Assembly (NCBI RefSeq): GCF_022811645.1
Contig: NZ_CP094534.1
Location: forward strand, 1,984,001-2,048,000
Source of the DNA: Hymenobacter monticola
GTDB lineage: Bacteria; Bacteroidota; Bacteroidia; Cytophagales; Hymenobacteraceae
Reading direction: 5' to 3'
Length of the DNA stretch: 64,000 nt
In this document: positions 53,579-62,253 of the stretch, one piece after another
Layout of the letters: each line of letters starts with the position of its first letter
How positions within the stretch are numbered: position 1 is the first letter of the stretch
Notes under the pieces: generated by a model
Databases searched by the model: none
Told to the model about the DNA's origin: nothing
What the model saw: the letters and a program-made list of their open reading frames with translations, nothing else
Program-made: the position numbers and the translations under genes

Positions 53579-54361
53579 ATGTCCGACCTCACCGTCTCCT
53601 TTCTGCAAACTGAGCTGCACTGGCACGATGCCGCCGCCAACCGCGCAGCCATAGCCCAGCAATTGGCCGGCCTCGCCCGAGCTACTGACCTGATTGTGCT
53701 GCCTGAAACGTTCACCACGGGCTTCAGTATGGAAGCCCGTGCACAGGCCGAAACCATGGCCGGCCCCACCGTGGCCTGGCTGCGGGAGCGCGCCGCCGCC
53801 CACAATGCCGTCATCACCGGCAGCGTCATCATTGAGGAAGACGGGGCTTACTACAACCGCCTGCTGTGGGTGCGGCCCGACGGCAGCCTGAGCTACTACA
53901 ACAAGCGCCACCTCTTCACGCTGGCCGGCGAGCAGCACACCTACACACCCGGCCAGGCACGGCTGGTGGAAGAATGGCGCGGCTGGCGCATCTGCCCGCT
54001 GGTGTGCTACGACCTGCGCTTTCCCGTGTGGAGCCGCAACCTGCCCGCCGCGCCCTACGACCTGCTGCTGTATGTGGCCAACTGGCCCGCCGTGCGCCGC
54101 ACCGCCTGGCGCACCCTGCTGCGCGCCCGGGCCATCGAGAACGTGGCCTGTGCCCTCGGCGTGAACCGCACCGGCCACGACGGCTCCGGCCACGAATACA
54201 GCGGCGACTCCGCCCTCCTCGATGCCAAGGGCACTTACTTGGTGGAAGCGCACAGCCAGAACGGCCTCTTCACCCACACCCTCAGCCGGGCCGAGTTGGA
54301 TGACTTCCGCAACAAGTTCACCGCCTTGCAGGACGGAGATGCGTTTGAGCTGCTGGGGTGA
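53579..54361 (+). CDS. omega-amidase (YafV-like, nitrilase superfamily)
   Basis: 260 residues. The nitrilase triad is visible: Glu in LPETFTTGF, Lys in YYNKRHLF and Cys in CPLVCYDLRFP. YNKRHLFTLAGEQ and RARAIENVACALGVNRTG are typical of the YafV/omega-amidase group. It hydrolyses alpha-ketoglutaramate (and ketosuccinamate) to the oxoacid and ammonia, pulling forward the reaction of a glutamine-using methionine aminotransferase such as the one at 51104. Cytoplasmic. It starts about 40 bp after the TPR gene. Confidence 0.9.
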   Translation: MSDLTVSFLQTELHWHDAAANRAAIAQQLAGLARATDLIVLPETFTTGFSMEARAQAETMAGPTVAWLRERAAAHNAVITGSVIIEEDGAYYNRLLWVRPDGSLSYYNKRHLFTLAGEQHTYTPGQARLVEEWRGWRICPLVCYDLRFPVWSRNLPAAPYDLLLYVANWPAVRRTAWRTLLRARAIENVACALGVNRTGHDGSGHEYSGDSALLDAKGTYLVEAHSQNGLFTHTLSRAELDDFRNKFTALQDGDAFELLG

Positions 54362-54371
54362 GTTGACGCCG

Positions 54372-54550
54372 ACTGTCATTGCGAGGGCGCAGCCCGTGGC
54401 AATCCGTCCTGTCAAAACCAGACACGCTCTTTTACCAGAAAGCCCCGGCACCGCAGTGGTACCAGGGCTTTTTAGTGAGCTTGTCACATTATCGGGCTGG
54501 TCGCTGAGAACAGGACGGATTGCCACGGGCTGCGCCCTCGCAATGACAGT
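54372..54550. repeat. perfect 41-bp inverted repeat with nested hairpin, family C
   Basis: Arms 54372-54412 and 54510-54550 are exact complements over 41 bp. The 97-nt centre holds a second hairpin (AAAGCCC...GGGCTTT, 54439-54471) that can end transcription of the convergent genes on both sides. The outer arm contains GGCGCAGCCC and TGGCAATCCGTCC, unrelated to families A and B. Confidence 0.85.
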
Positions 54551-54554
54551 TATC

Positions 54555-56879
54555 TTACTGCACGGCCAGGCGCTGCACGGCGGCAGCACCGTCGGCACCC
54601 ACGGCGCGCACCAGGTACACGCCAGGGGCGAGGCCGCTCAGGTTTAGCACATGGCGGCGCTGGGCGGTGGCGAGGGTCTGCACCGCGCGGCCGCTGAGGT
54701 CGAACACGGCGAGGCGGGTGGGCTGGGCCGTTTCGACGGTGGCCGTGGCGGTGGCCGGGTTGGGGTAGATGCTCAGGGCCAGGGCCGCGGCAGCTTCGGC
54801 GCGGGTGGCCGTGGTGGTGCGGTTGATGGTGCCGAAGCCGAGCAGGCCCCCGGCCTGCGTGCCCACCAGCAGCTCAGGGGCGCCGTCGCCGTTCAGGTCG
54901 GCGGCGGCTAGGCCGTAGTGCGCGTATGAGTCGAGCCCCAGCCGGGTGGGTTCGTAGGTGGCTTTGAGCGGGTTGTAAACCAAATCGGTGCGCTCCGTGA
55001 AAAGGGTGGGGCTCTGGGCGCGGTAGTTCGAGAACAAGCGCAGGTAGCCCGAGGCGTCGGCCGTTACGAGGTCGGGCAAGCCGTCGCCGTCGAAGTCGGC
55101 CACAGCAGGGGCCAGGTTGAGGGGACGGGCCCCGCTGGCGTCCCGAATTCGGCCAAAGTCATTGTTCACCAGCACAAAGGCGCTGTCGAGCGGCCCGCGG
55201 CCCCGGTTGCGGAAGTAGCGCAGGGCCATGCCGGGCTCGCGTATCTCGTTGGTGCCCATGAGCAGGTCGACGTAGCCGTCGTTGTCTACATCGGTGAAAT
55301 AGGGCACGTCGCCCTGGCGGTAGGGCAGGATGCCGTCGGTGAGCGAGGGATTGGTGGGCGGCGTGGTGGTGGTATTCCCCTGCGCCTTGAAGTACTGGGC
55401 GGTGGCCGGGTCGTACACGGCGGGCTGGCCGGCCCGGGCCGTGTTCAGAATGTAGTATACCAGGTTGGTACTCTGGCCCCAGGCAGCATAGGCCAGGTCG
55501 AGGGCACCGTCGCGGTTCAGGTCCACCAGCATGGGCTTGAGGCCCTGCAGGTTTCGGGCCGACAGGCCCAGGTAGTCGCGGCTCACGAGCTGAAACACCG
55601 GCCGGGCGCGGGTGCCCACGTTGCGGTAGTAAGCCAGGGCGGCGCGGTACACGTTGTTCACGCGGTCGGCGTGGTTGCCGATGAGCAGGTCGGGCAGGCC
55701 GTCGCCGTCGATGTCGCCCAGGGTGGGCGCGGCGCCTTCGCTCACGTCAATCATGGTGTTTTGCAGAAAGCCGCCAGCCTGGTTGGTGTAGGCGGGCGCA
55801 CCGGTGGCCGCCGAGTTGGTGAACAGCTGCACGTTGTTGCGCATGCTCACCTGGTCGGCCTGATTGGTCAGCATGTTGGGCGCCACCACCAGGTCCGGGG
55901 TGCCGTCGAAGTTGGCGTCGAGCAGGTAGCCGGCCGGAAACACCGGCACCCGCGCCGGCGTGGCCGCCGACGGAAAGCTGGCCGAGATGCCCGCCTGCGT
56001 AAGCAACGGCGCGGCCGCGGTGCCTTGGTTGAGCAAGCGGGCCAGTTCGGGGCAATTGTCGCGGCCGTCGAGCAGGTCCTGGTCGCCGTCGCCGTCCAGG
56101 TCTACCAGCAGCAGGCTGTGGCCGCCGGTGTGCGTGGTTTTGCTAGCCGTGAAGCAGGTGGCGGTGCCGATGCCGAACTCAGCACAGCTGCCGCAGGCCC
56201 GCAAGTCGCCCCACTGGGTGGCGGTGCGGGTGAAGGTGAGGGCGCTGCCGCAGGTGCCGGGGCTGGTGTTGATGTATTGCTCGATGACGACGGACGCCAC
56301 AAAGTCGTAGCTCATGATGTCGAGCTTGCCGTCGCCGTTCACGTCCTGAATGGCCGGCAGGTTGTAACCCCCGATGTTGAGGTTGGCCGTGCCCGTGAAA
56401 TTGCCCGAGAAGCGCAGCTGGCGGGTGGCGAGTTGGAAGCTGGGCCGTCCATTCACCAGCACGTTGCGCAGCACGGCAATGTTGCTGCCGTTGGTATAGG
56501 TAAAAATGTCGGGGCGGCCGTCGCAGTCGTAGTCGCGCAGCAGCACCCAGTTGCGCAGGCTATCGGGGAAAATGGATTCGTACTGCGGGGCGTACTGCCA
56601 GCGGCGGCCGGCGGCGGCGCCCGGCGCGGCCACGTTCAGAAAGGTGTAGACACGGCTGCTTTCGTGGTCGAAGGCGAACAGGTCCTGCTGGCCGTCGTTG
56701 TCGAGGTCGATGTGGCTGAACTGGGGGGTGTTCAGGCCGCCGGCCCAGGCATTGGCCAGGGTGTCGGCGCCTTCCACCACCTTGGCCACCGCCCGGTATT
56801 CAAAACCGAAGCGCGACTGGGCCTGAGCCGCGAAAGAAAGTGCCAGCAGCGCCAGCAGAAAAGTGTAAGAACGAAGCAT
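54555..56879 (-). CDS. FG-GAP/VCBS propeller exoprotein, T9SS type A
   Basis: 774 residues from ATG 56879, signal peptide ending at AAQAQ. It is a seven-bladed-propeller style protein with repeated Ca-binding DxDxDGxxD motifs: DLDNDGQQDLF, DYDCDGRPDIF, DVNGDGKLDIM, DLDGDGDQDLL, DIDGDGLPDLL, DNDGYVDLLM, DFDGDGLPDLV, DLNGDGAPELL. The C-terminal domain (LSIYPNPATATATVE ... GLAPGVYLVRAVGADG) is T9SS type A. A calcium-dependent surface adhesin or carbohydrate-binding role is likely. Its stop is 5 bp from the family C repeat. It shares a 100-bp divergent promoter region with murF. Confidence 0.9.
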   Translation of the reverse strand: MLRSYTFLLALLALSFAAQAQSRFGFEYRAVAKVVEGADTLANAWAGGLNTPQFSHIDLDNDGQQDLFAFDHESSRVYTFLNVAAPGAAAGRRWQYAPQYESIFPDSLRNWVLLRDYDCDGRPDIFTYTNGSNIAVLRNVLVNGRPSFQLATRQLRFSGNFTGTANLNIGGYNLPAIQDVNGDGKLDIMSYDFVASVVIEQYINTSPGTCGSALTFTRTATQWGDLRACGSCAEFGIGTATCFTASKTTHTGGHSLLLVDLDGDGDQDLLDGRDNCPELARLLNQGTAAAPLLTQAGISASFPSAATPARVPVFPAGYLLDANFDGTPDLVVAPNMLTNQADQVSMRNNVQLFTNSAATGAPAYTNQAGGFLQNTMIDVSEGAAPTLGDIDGDGLPDLLIGNHADRVNNVYRAALAYYRNVGTRARPVFQLVSRDYLGLSARNLQGLKPMLVDLNRDGALDLAYAAWGQSTNLVYYILNTARAGQPAVYDPATAQYFKAQGNTTTTPPTNPSLTDGILPYRQGDVPYFTDVDNDGYVDLLMGTNEIREPGMALRYFRNRGRGPLDSAFVLVNNDFGRIRDASGARPLNLAPAVADFDGDGLPDLVTADASGYLRLFSNYRAQSPTLFTERTDLVYNPLKATYEPTRLGLDSYAHYGLAAADLNGDGAPELLVGTQAGGLLGFGTINRTTTATRAEAAAALALSIYPNPATATATVETAQPTRLAVFDLSGRAVQTLATAQRRHVLNLSGLAPGVYLVRAVGADGAAAVQRLAVQ

Positions 56880-56980
56880 AAGCAGCAGGTGAAATGGATT
56901 GAAAAGAAAGACCGCCCCGTGCGGTACAAAAATCGCGCCCACCTTTGCAGCAAGTTACACCCGGTCATCCGTTTCCGTTC

Positions 56981-58288
56981 ATGCCCACGCCGCTTTATTC
57001 CCAGTATCTGGCCGCACACGGCCTCGTCAGCACCGACTCGCGCCAGGCCCAGCCCGGCACCCTGTTCTTCGCCCTCAACGGCCCCAGCTTCCGCGGCGCG
57101 GCGTTTGCCCCGCAGGCGCTGGACAAGGGTGCCAGCCACGCCGTGGTCGACGACCCGGACCTAGCCGCCGCCGACCCCGCCCGCTATACCTTCGCCCCCG
57201 ACCCGCTGCTGGCCCTGCAGGAACTGGCCCGCGAACACCGCGAGCAGTTTCGGATTCCGGTGCTGGCCGTGACGGGCTCCAACGGCAAAACCACCACCAA
57301 GGAGCTGCTCACGGCCGTGCTGGCGCAGCAGTTCCGCGTGCTGGCCACCATTGGCAACCTCAACAACCACATCGGCGTGCCGCTCACGCTGTTGCGCCTG
57401 CGGGCCGGCGAGCACGACTTTGCTGTAATTGAGATGGGCGCCAATCATCAGGGCGAAATCGCGGCGTACTGCCAATGGGCCCAGCCCACCCACGGCCTCA
57501 TCACCAACATCGGCCTGGCCCACCTCGAAGGCTTTGGCGGCCCCGAGGGCGTGGCCAAGGGCAAGGGCGAGCTGTTCGACTACCTGGTCCGCACCGGCGG
57601 CACGGCCTTCGTGAACACGCTGGACGCGCGCCTGCCCGGCCTGGCCGCCGCCGTGCCCACCCGCCTGAGCTACCCCGGCCCGGCCGACAGCTACCCCGCC
57701 ACCCTGCTCGCCGCCGACCCCGCCGTGGCCCTGCGCCTGGCCGATGGCACCGACGTGGCGGCCCAGCTCACCGGCAACTACAATTTTCCTAATCTGGCCG
57801 CCGCGGCCGCCGTGGGCCTGCACTTTGGCATAGCCCCAGCCAAAGTAGCCACCGCCCTGGCCCAGTACAACCCCCAAAACAACCGCTCGCAACTGATGCG
57901 CACCGGCCGCAACAACGACCTCGTGCTCGACGCCTACAACGCCAACCCCAGCAGCATGGCCGCCGCCCTGCGCAGCTTCGCGGGCCGCCCCGGCGCCCTG
58001 GCCGACAAGGTGGTGATACTGGGCGATATGTTCGAGTTGGGCGAGGCCAGCGCCTCGGAGCACAGCGCGCTAGGCAAGCTGCTGGCAGAGCTAAGCTTTG
58101 GCACGTCTATCGTCATTGGCCCGGAAATGGCCCAGGCCTGGAACCGGAGTAACGTGGCTACCACGTTGCACTTCCAAACCAAAGAAGCTGCCACCGACTG
58201 GCTCAAAACCCAACCGCTAACCAACCGCCAAATCCTGCTCAAAGGCAGCCGTGGCATGGGCTTGGAGACACTATTGCCACTTCTATAA
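56981..58288 (+). CDS. murF: UDP-MurNAc-tripeptide--D-Ala-D-Ala ligase
   Basis: 435 residues from ATG 56981. Mur ligase order is complete: STDSRQAQPGTLFFAL at the N-terminus, the P-loop VTGSNGKTTTKELL (about residue 97), EMGANHQGEIA, NIGLAHLEGFGG, GNYNFPNLAAA, and the C-terminal domain with NANPSSMAAALR and LGDMFELG. It adds D-Ala-D-Ala to the UDP-linked peptidoglycan precursor in the cytoplasm. The gene is essential and here stands alone, outside a dcw cluster. CACCTTTG at 56939-56946 is a probable -7 box. Confidence 0.95.
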   Translation: MPTPLYSQYLAAHGLVSTDSRQAQPGTLFFALNGPSFRGAAFAPQALDKGASHAVVDDPDLAAADPARYTFAPDPLLALQELAREHREQFRIPVLAVTGSNGKTTTKELLTAVLAQQFRVLATIGNLNNHIGVPLTLLRLRAGEHDFAVIEMGANHQGEIAAYCQWAQPTHGLITNIGLAHLEGFGGPEGVAKGKGELFDYLVRTGGTAFVNTLDARLPGLAAAVPTRLSYPGPADSYPATLLAADPAVALRLADGTDVAAQLTGNYNFPNLAAAAAVGLHFGIAPAKVATALAQYNPQNNRSQLMRTGRNNDLVLDAYNANPSSMAAALRSFAGRPGALADKVVILGDMFELGEASASEHSALGKLLAELSFGTSIVIGPEMAQAWNRSNVATTLHFQTKEAATDWLKTQPLTNRQILLKGSRGMGLETLLPLL

Positions 58289-58313
58289 CGGCAGACGGGA
58301 CAAGCACGAATAA

Positions 58314-58349
58314 GAACGTGATGCTTCGCTGGCGCTCTGCATCACGTTC
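58314..58349. terminator. hairpin between murF and rfbC
   Basis: GAACGTGATGC pairs with GCATCACGTTC around 14 nt. The TTCGCTGG loop resembles the GCTTCGCTGCGC core of REP-like elements, so it may be a terminator derived from one. It separates convergent genes. Confidence 0.65.
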
Positions 58350-58367
58350 CGGTTATTCTTTATACCA

Positions 58368-58916
58368 CTAAAACGGGCTGTCCAGTTCTGCCAGGGTGGG
58401 CAGCACGGCGTCTTTGGGCGAGATGATGGGCTCGTGCACGCCCCATTCGATGCCCAGGGCCGGGTCGTTCCAGAGCAGGCCGCCTTCGGAGCTGGGGGCG
58501 TAGTAGTCGGAGCACTTGTAGAGAAACAGCGTGTCTTCTTCCAGCGCCACGAAGCCGTGGGCGAAGCCGGCGGGCACAAACAGGATGTTGCCTTGGGCGG
58601 CGCTTAGCTCCACGGTGGCGTGCTGGCCGTAGGTGGGCGAGGCGCGGCGGATGTCGACCACCACGTCGAGGGCGCTGCCTTGGGCCACGCGCACTAGCTT
58701 GGCCTGCGCGTGGGGCGGGCGCTGGAAATGCAGGCCGCGTACCACGCCCGGCTGCGACTTGGATTGGTTGTCTTGCACCCACGGCAGGTCGGCGGGCAGG
58801 CCCAGCTCCTGCATCAGGCGGGCGCTGTAGGTTTCGTAGAACACCCCGCGCGGGTCGCCAAACAGACGGGGCTGGAATTCGATGAGGCCCGGCAGGGCGT
58901 GGGATTTTGCTTGCAT
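58368..58916 (-). CDS. rfbC: dTDP-4-dehydrorhamnose 3,5-epimerase
   Basis: 182 residues. Family motifs: FGDPRGVFYETY, QDNQSKSQPGVVRGLHFQ with the catalytic His, ALDVVVDIR, FVPAGFAHGFVAL and CSDYY for the catalytic Tyr region. It converts dTDP-4-keto-6-deoxyglucose to the L-lyxo form for rhamnose in surface polysaccharide. The other rfb genes (A, B, D) are not adjacent. It lies 50 bp downstream of a glycosyltransferase gene on the same strand, so a shared transcript is possible. Confidence 0.95.
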   Translation of the reverse strand: MQAKSHALPGLIEFQPRLFGDPRGVFYETYSARLMQELGLPADLPWVQDNQSKSQPGVVRGLHFQRPPHAQAKLVRVAQGSALDVVVDIRRASPTYGQHATVELSAAQGNILFVPAGFAHGFVALEEDTLFLYKCSDYYAPSSEGGLLWNDPALGIEWGVHEPIISPKDAVLPTLAELDSPF

Positions 58917-58965
58917 CGGTGCAAAGGTAGGCGGTTGGTTTGGCCGGAGCCGGGCCCGGCAGGCG

Positions 58966-60078
58966 TTATTTTTTCACGGCGGCCACGGCCGCGAGGTACT
59001 TGTTGAGCACAATTTGCTCGTCAAACTTGGTTTCGGCCAGGTAGCGGCTGTTCTGGCCCATGCCGCGCAGGTCGGCGTCGCTCAGGCGCAGCACCTGCAG
59101 CATTTTGGCGGCCAGGTCTTCGCCGCTGCGCACCTGGCAGAGGTAGCCGTTGCGGCCATCCACCACGGTTTCGCGGCAGCCGGGCACGTCGGTGGTCACC
59201 ACGGGCTTGCCGCAGGCAGCTGCTTCGAGCAGGGTTTTCGGGGTGCCTTCGCGGTAGCTGGGCAGCACCACGCAGTCGGCCTGGTGCAGGTGGGCGGCCA
59301 CGTCGTCGGAGCGGCCCAGGTATTCGATGTCGCCGCTTTTCAGCCACTCCTCAAACGTGGCGCGGGGCACGCCCACGCCGCCGGCCTCGTCGAGCCCACC
59401 CAGCAGCTGAGTGCGGGTGCCCGGCACGGCTTCCCGAATGATTTTGGCAGCTTCAAAATACTCCACCACGCCCTTCTCATAGAGTACCCGCGCCACCATC
59501 AAGAACACGAACGGCTGGTTGCGCCGAAACTCGGCAGCGGGCCGGAACTTGTTGGTGTCGATGCCGGAGCCGGGCAGCAGGTCGGTGATTGCCGGGCGCA
59601 CCAGGCCATTGTCGAGGAACAGCTGCCTGTCGTCGCCGTTCTGGAAGAAGATTTTGGCCGGGAAGCGGAAGGCGAAGCGGTACAGACCCAGCGCCACCTT
59701 GCTCACGAAGTTCTTGATGATGAACACCGTGCCCAGCCCGCTCACGTTGTTGATGCTGGGGATGCCGGCCAGCTTGGCAGCGATGCTGCCGTAGATGTTG
59801 GGCTTGATGGTGTAGTGCAGCACCACGTCGGGTTTTTCCCGCTTGTAAATCTGGTAGAAGCGGCGCGTGAGGGCGGCGTCTTTCACCGGGTTGGTGCCCT
59901 TGTTTTCCATCAGGATGGACACGTAGCGGCAGCCCAGTTCGGTTTCGAGGCGCTTGGAATAGTCGTCGGGCGGGGCAATGGCCAGTACTTCGTGGCCGGC
60001 CGCCTGCAGAGCGCGCACGAGGCTGGCCCGAAAATTCCAAATATTCCAGCTGGTGTTGATGACAAGGGCGACGCGCAA
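58966..60078 (-). CDS. glycosyltransferase family 4 (WbpH/EpsD-like)
   Basis: 370 residues. The GT4 pattern is clear: N-terminal VALVINTSWNIWNFRASLV, HYTIKPNIYGSIAAKLAG, NVSGLG, the acceptor-site loop GSGIDTNKFRP, the start of domain 2 FVFLMVARVLYEKGVVEYFEA, and the donor site VVLPSYREGTPKTLLEAAACGKPVV with the ExxxxxxE. Closely similar proteins add GalNAc or related sugars in surface-polysaccharide assembly. It acts on the cytoplasmic face of the inner membrane. It is followed by rfbC on the same strand, which supports a surface polysaccharide role. Confidence 0.9.
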   Translation of the reverse strand: MRVALVINTSWNIWNFRASLVRALQAAGHEVLAIAPPDDYSKRLETELGCRYVSILMENKGTNPVKDAALTRRFYQIYKREKPDVVLHYTIKPNIYGSIAAKLAGIPSINNVSGLGTVFIIKNFVSKVALGLYRFAFRFPAKIFFQNGDDRQLFLDNGLVRPAITDLLPGSGIDTNKFRPAAEFRRNQPFVFLMVARVLYEKGVVEYFEAAKIIREAVPGTRTQLLGGLDEAGGVGVPRATFEEWLKSGDIEYLGRSDDVAAHLHQADCVVLPSYREGTPKTLLEAAACGKPVVTTDVPGCRETVVDGRNGYLCQVRSGEDLAAKMLQVLRLSDADLRGMGQNSRYLAETKFDEQIVLNKYLAAVAAVKK

Positions 60079-60081
60079 GGT

Positions 60082-60209
60082 GGTGGGGTAGTGGGTTGGT
60101 GAATTGGTGGAGTAGGGCCGGTGTTTTGGGCCTTCTCAACGCAAAGGTCGGGGCTATGTTCCTGTTTCAGGTGCGGCGTCGGAACAATCCACCAATCCAC
60201 TACCCCGCC
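60082..60209. repeat. imperfect inverted repeat, family F
   Basis: 60082-60108 and 60183-60209 are complementary at about 23 of 27 bases (GGGGTAGTGG(A/G)TTGGTG core). It lies in the shared upstream region of the glycosyltransferase and cytochrome genes. Confidence 0.55.
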
Positions 60210-60260
60210 AATCCACCATTCCTCCGGTACTTTGTGGCCCGATTTTGTGTTAGGCCCGTT

Positions 60261-60548
60261 ATGATGTTTCGTTTCCCTCTGCTTCTTTCGTGGCTGCCGC
60301 TGCTGGCCCAGGCCGGCCCGCCCACGCTGCCCGGCCAAGCTATTTACCAAAAAAACTGCGCCCGCTGCCACGGGGCCAACGGCAAGCTGGGCCTCAACGG
60401 CGCCCACGACCTCACCAAAAGCAACCTCAACGCCTTCGGCCGTACCTACATGGTTACGAAAGGCATGGGCAAGATGCCTTCCTTCGAAAAGGTGCTCACG
60501 CCCGCCCAGGTGCAGCAGGTGGTGGCCTATTCGCTGACGCTGAAGTAA
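60261..60548 (+). CDS. small mono-haem cytochrome c
   Basis: 95 residues from ATG 60261. A signal peptide (PLLLSWLPLLAQA) is followed by haem motif CARCHGANG and a distal Met in KGMGKMPSF. Length and shape are of class I cytochrome c domains. It is a periplasmic electron carrier; the partner oxidase or dehydrogenase is not in the window. A GC-rich REP-like element follows at 60571. Confidence 0.85.
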   Translation: MMFRFPLLLSWLPLLAQAGPPTLPGQAIYQKNCARCHGANGKLGLNGAHDLTKSNLNAFGRTYMVTKGMGKMPSFEKVLTPAQVQQVVAYSLTLK

Positions 60549-60570
60549 CCGCGGCTCTCGTGCCTCTTCA

Positions 60571-60615
60571 GGCTCCCCCTCTGCCTTTGGAGAGGGGGCC
60601 GGGGGGTGAGGCGCC
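60571..60615. repeat. CCCCCTCT hairpin repeat, family E
   Basis: CCCCCTCT (60575-60582) and AGAGGGGG (60591-60598) flank GCCTTTGG and are followed by CCGGGGGGTGAGG. The form is a short palindrome with a G-rich tail, as in widespread Bacteroidota intergenic repeats. It can end the cytochrome transcript. Confidence 0.6.
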
Positions 60616-60723
60616 CGCCAGAACGAAACCCGCGAGATGTCCCGGCTCCATTCAGCATGACGTTCTTTTTGGCTGAATTTGCGTTTACACTCTCAGCCAT
60701 CCACCCAACACCAAGCACCAACT

Positions 60724-62058
60724 ATGGCAACTTCCCAATCCGGCGGCCGCAAGCACACCAACAGCACCCGCCACATCGGTGCCACCGATAACGTGAAAGG
60801 CCGCGCCGGCCGCATCCTGGCCAAATCCGCCGACAACGGCACCTACGAAACCGCCAAAGAGCAGGAAACCGCCGTGCTCGTGAGCGTGCCCCCGCGCCGG
60901 CAGTCGGAAGCCCAAACCACCGAATACCTCGACGAGCTGGCGTTTCTGATTGAAACCGCCGGCGCCACCGCCACCAAGCGCTTTGTGCAGCGCCTCGAAA
61001 AGCCCGACATCCGCACCTACGTGGGCGAGGGCAAGCTGGCCGAAATCAAGGCCTACGTGCAGCACGAGGGCAGCAGCATGGTCGTGTTCGACGACGACCT
61101 GTCGCCCTCGCAGCTGCGCAACCTCGAAGCCGAGCTGCTGGTCAAAATCGTGGACCGCTCGCTGCTCATTCTCGATATTTTTGCCCTGCGGGCCAAGTCA
61201 GCCACCTCGCGTACGCAGGTGGAGCTGGCCCAGTACCAATACCTGCTGCCCCGCCTGACGGGCCTCTGGACGCACTTGGACAAGCAGCGCGGCGGCGTGG
61301 GCATGAAAGGCCCGGGCGAAACCGAGATTGAAACCGACCGCCGCATCGTGCGCGACCGCATTGCCTTCCTCAAGGAGAAGCTCGAAGACCTCGACAAGCA
61401 AAGCCACACCCAGCGCAAAAGCCGCGGGGGCCTGGTGCGCGTGGCCCTGGTGGGCTACACCAACGTGGGCAAGAGCACGCTAATGAACGTGCTGGGCAAG
61501 GCCGAAGTATTTGCCGAAAACAAGCTGTTTGCCACCGTGGACGCCACCACCCGCAAGGTGGTGCTCGACAACCAGCCCTTTTTGCTGTCTGACACCGTTG
61601 GGTTCATCCGCAAGCTGCCCACCAAGCTCATTGAGAGCTTTAAGAGCACGCTCGATGAGATTCGGGAGGCCGACCTGCTGTTGCACGTGGTCGACATCTC
61701 GCACCCCGGCTTCGAGGAGCAGATTCAGGTGGTGAACGACACGCTGGCCGACATCGGCGCGGCCGACAAGCCGGCGCTGCTGGTATTCAACAAAATAGAC
61801 CAGTACAAGCCCGACGACGCCCAGCACGACCCCTTCGGCGAATTGCAGGAGGCCGAGGCCGAAGAAACCGCCGCCCCGCGCCCACCGCTGGCGCAGCTGC
61901 AAGCCACCTACATGGCCAAGCTGCACGACCCGGTGGTGTTCGTCTCGGCCCAGGAGCGCACCAACCTGGAAGAGCTGCGCGAGCTGGTGGCCAAGCGCGT
62001 GGCCGCCCTGCACCAGCAGCGCTACCCTTACCAGAGCGCCGGCTACGGGCAGGAGTAA
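60724..62058 (+). CDS. hflX: GTPase HflX
   Basis: 444 residues from ATG 60724. The N-terminal HflX domain includes ETAGATATKRFVQRLEKPD, TYVGEGKLAEIKAY and FDDDLSPSQLRNLE; the linker GPGETEIETDRR; then the G domain: GYTNVGKST (G1), DTVGFIRKLP (G3), FNKIDQ (G4), VSAQE (G5). HflX binds the 50S subunit, splits stalled ribosomes after heat stress and acts in the cytoplasm. A Gln/Ser-rich N-terminal 30 residues is typical for the Bacteroidota form. Its 5' flank contains a CACCAAGCACCAAC repeat also seen in the macroglobulin insert. Confidence 0.95.
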   Translation: MATSQSGGRKHTNSTRHIGATDNVKGRAGRILAKSADNGTYETAKEQETAVLVSVPPRRQSEAQTTEYLDELAFLIETAGATATKRFVQRLEKPDIRTYVGEGKLAEIKAYVQHEGSSMVVFDDDLSPSQLRNLEAELLVKIVDRSLLILDIFALRAKSATSRTQVELAQYQYLLPRLTGLWTHLDKQRGGVGMKGPGETEIETDRRIVRDRIAFLKEKLEDLDKQSHTQRKSRGGLVRVALVGYTNVGKSTLMNVLGKAEVFAENKLFATVDATTRKVVLDNQPFLLSDTVGFIRKLPTKLIESFKSTLDEIREADLLLHVVDISHPGFEEQIQVVNDTLADIGAADKPALLVFNKIDQYKPDDAQHDPFGELQEAEAEETAAPRPPLAQLQATYMAKLHDPVVFVSAQERTNLEELRELVAKRVAALHQQRYPYQSAGYGQE

Positions 62059-62090
62059 GCGCGGCTCTGCCTTTGATAAATCTTTTTGAG

Positions 62091-62126
62091 AAAGGCCCGT
62101 TTGTCAGCAAGCGGGCCTTTTTGTTT
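62091..62126 (+). terminator. hflX terminator
   Basis: AAAGGCCCG pairs with CGGGCCTTT around 12 nt, followed by TTGTTTT, 33 bp after the stop. Confidence 0.88.
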
Positions 62127-62253
62127 TCTGGTTCGTTTTCTGGCTGCGCGGGCCAGGCCTCATTTTTTCTTCGTCTGATAACCTTGACCGTTGGCCGAAG
62201 CGGAGGTTTTCGCGTAAGGGAGCGAACCGGGCCGGACATGCCCGGTTTGCCTT

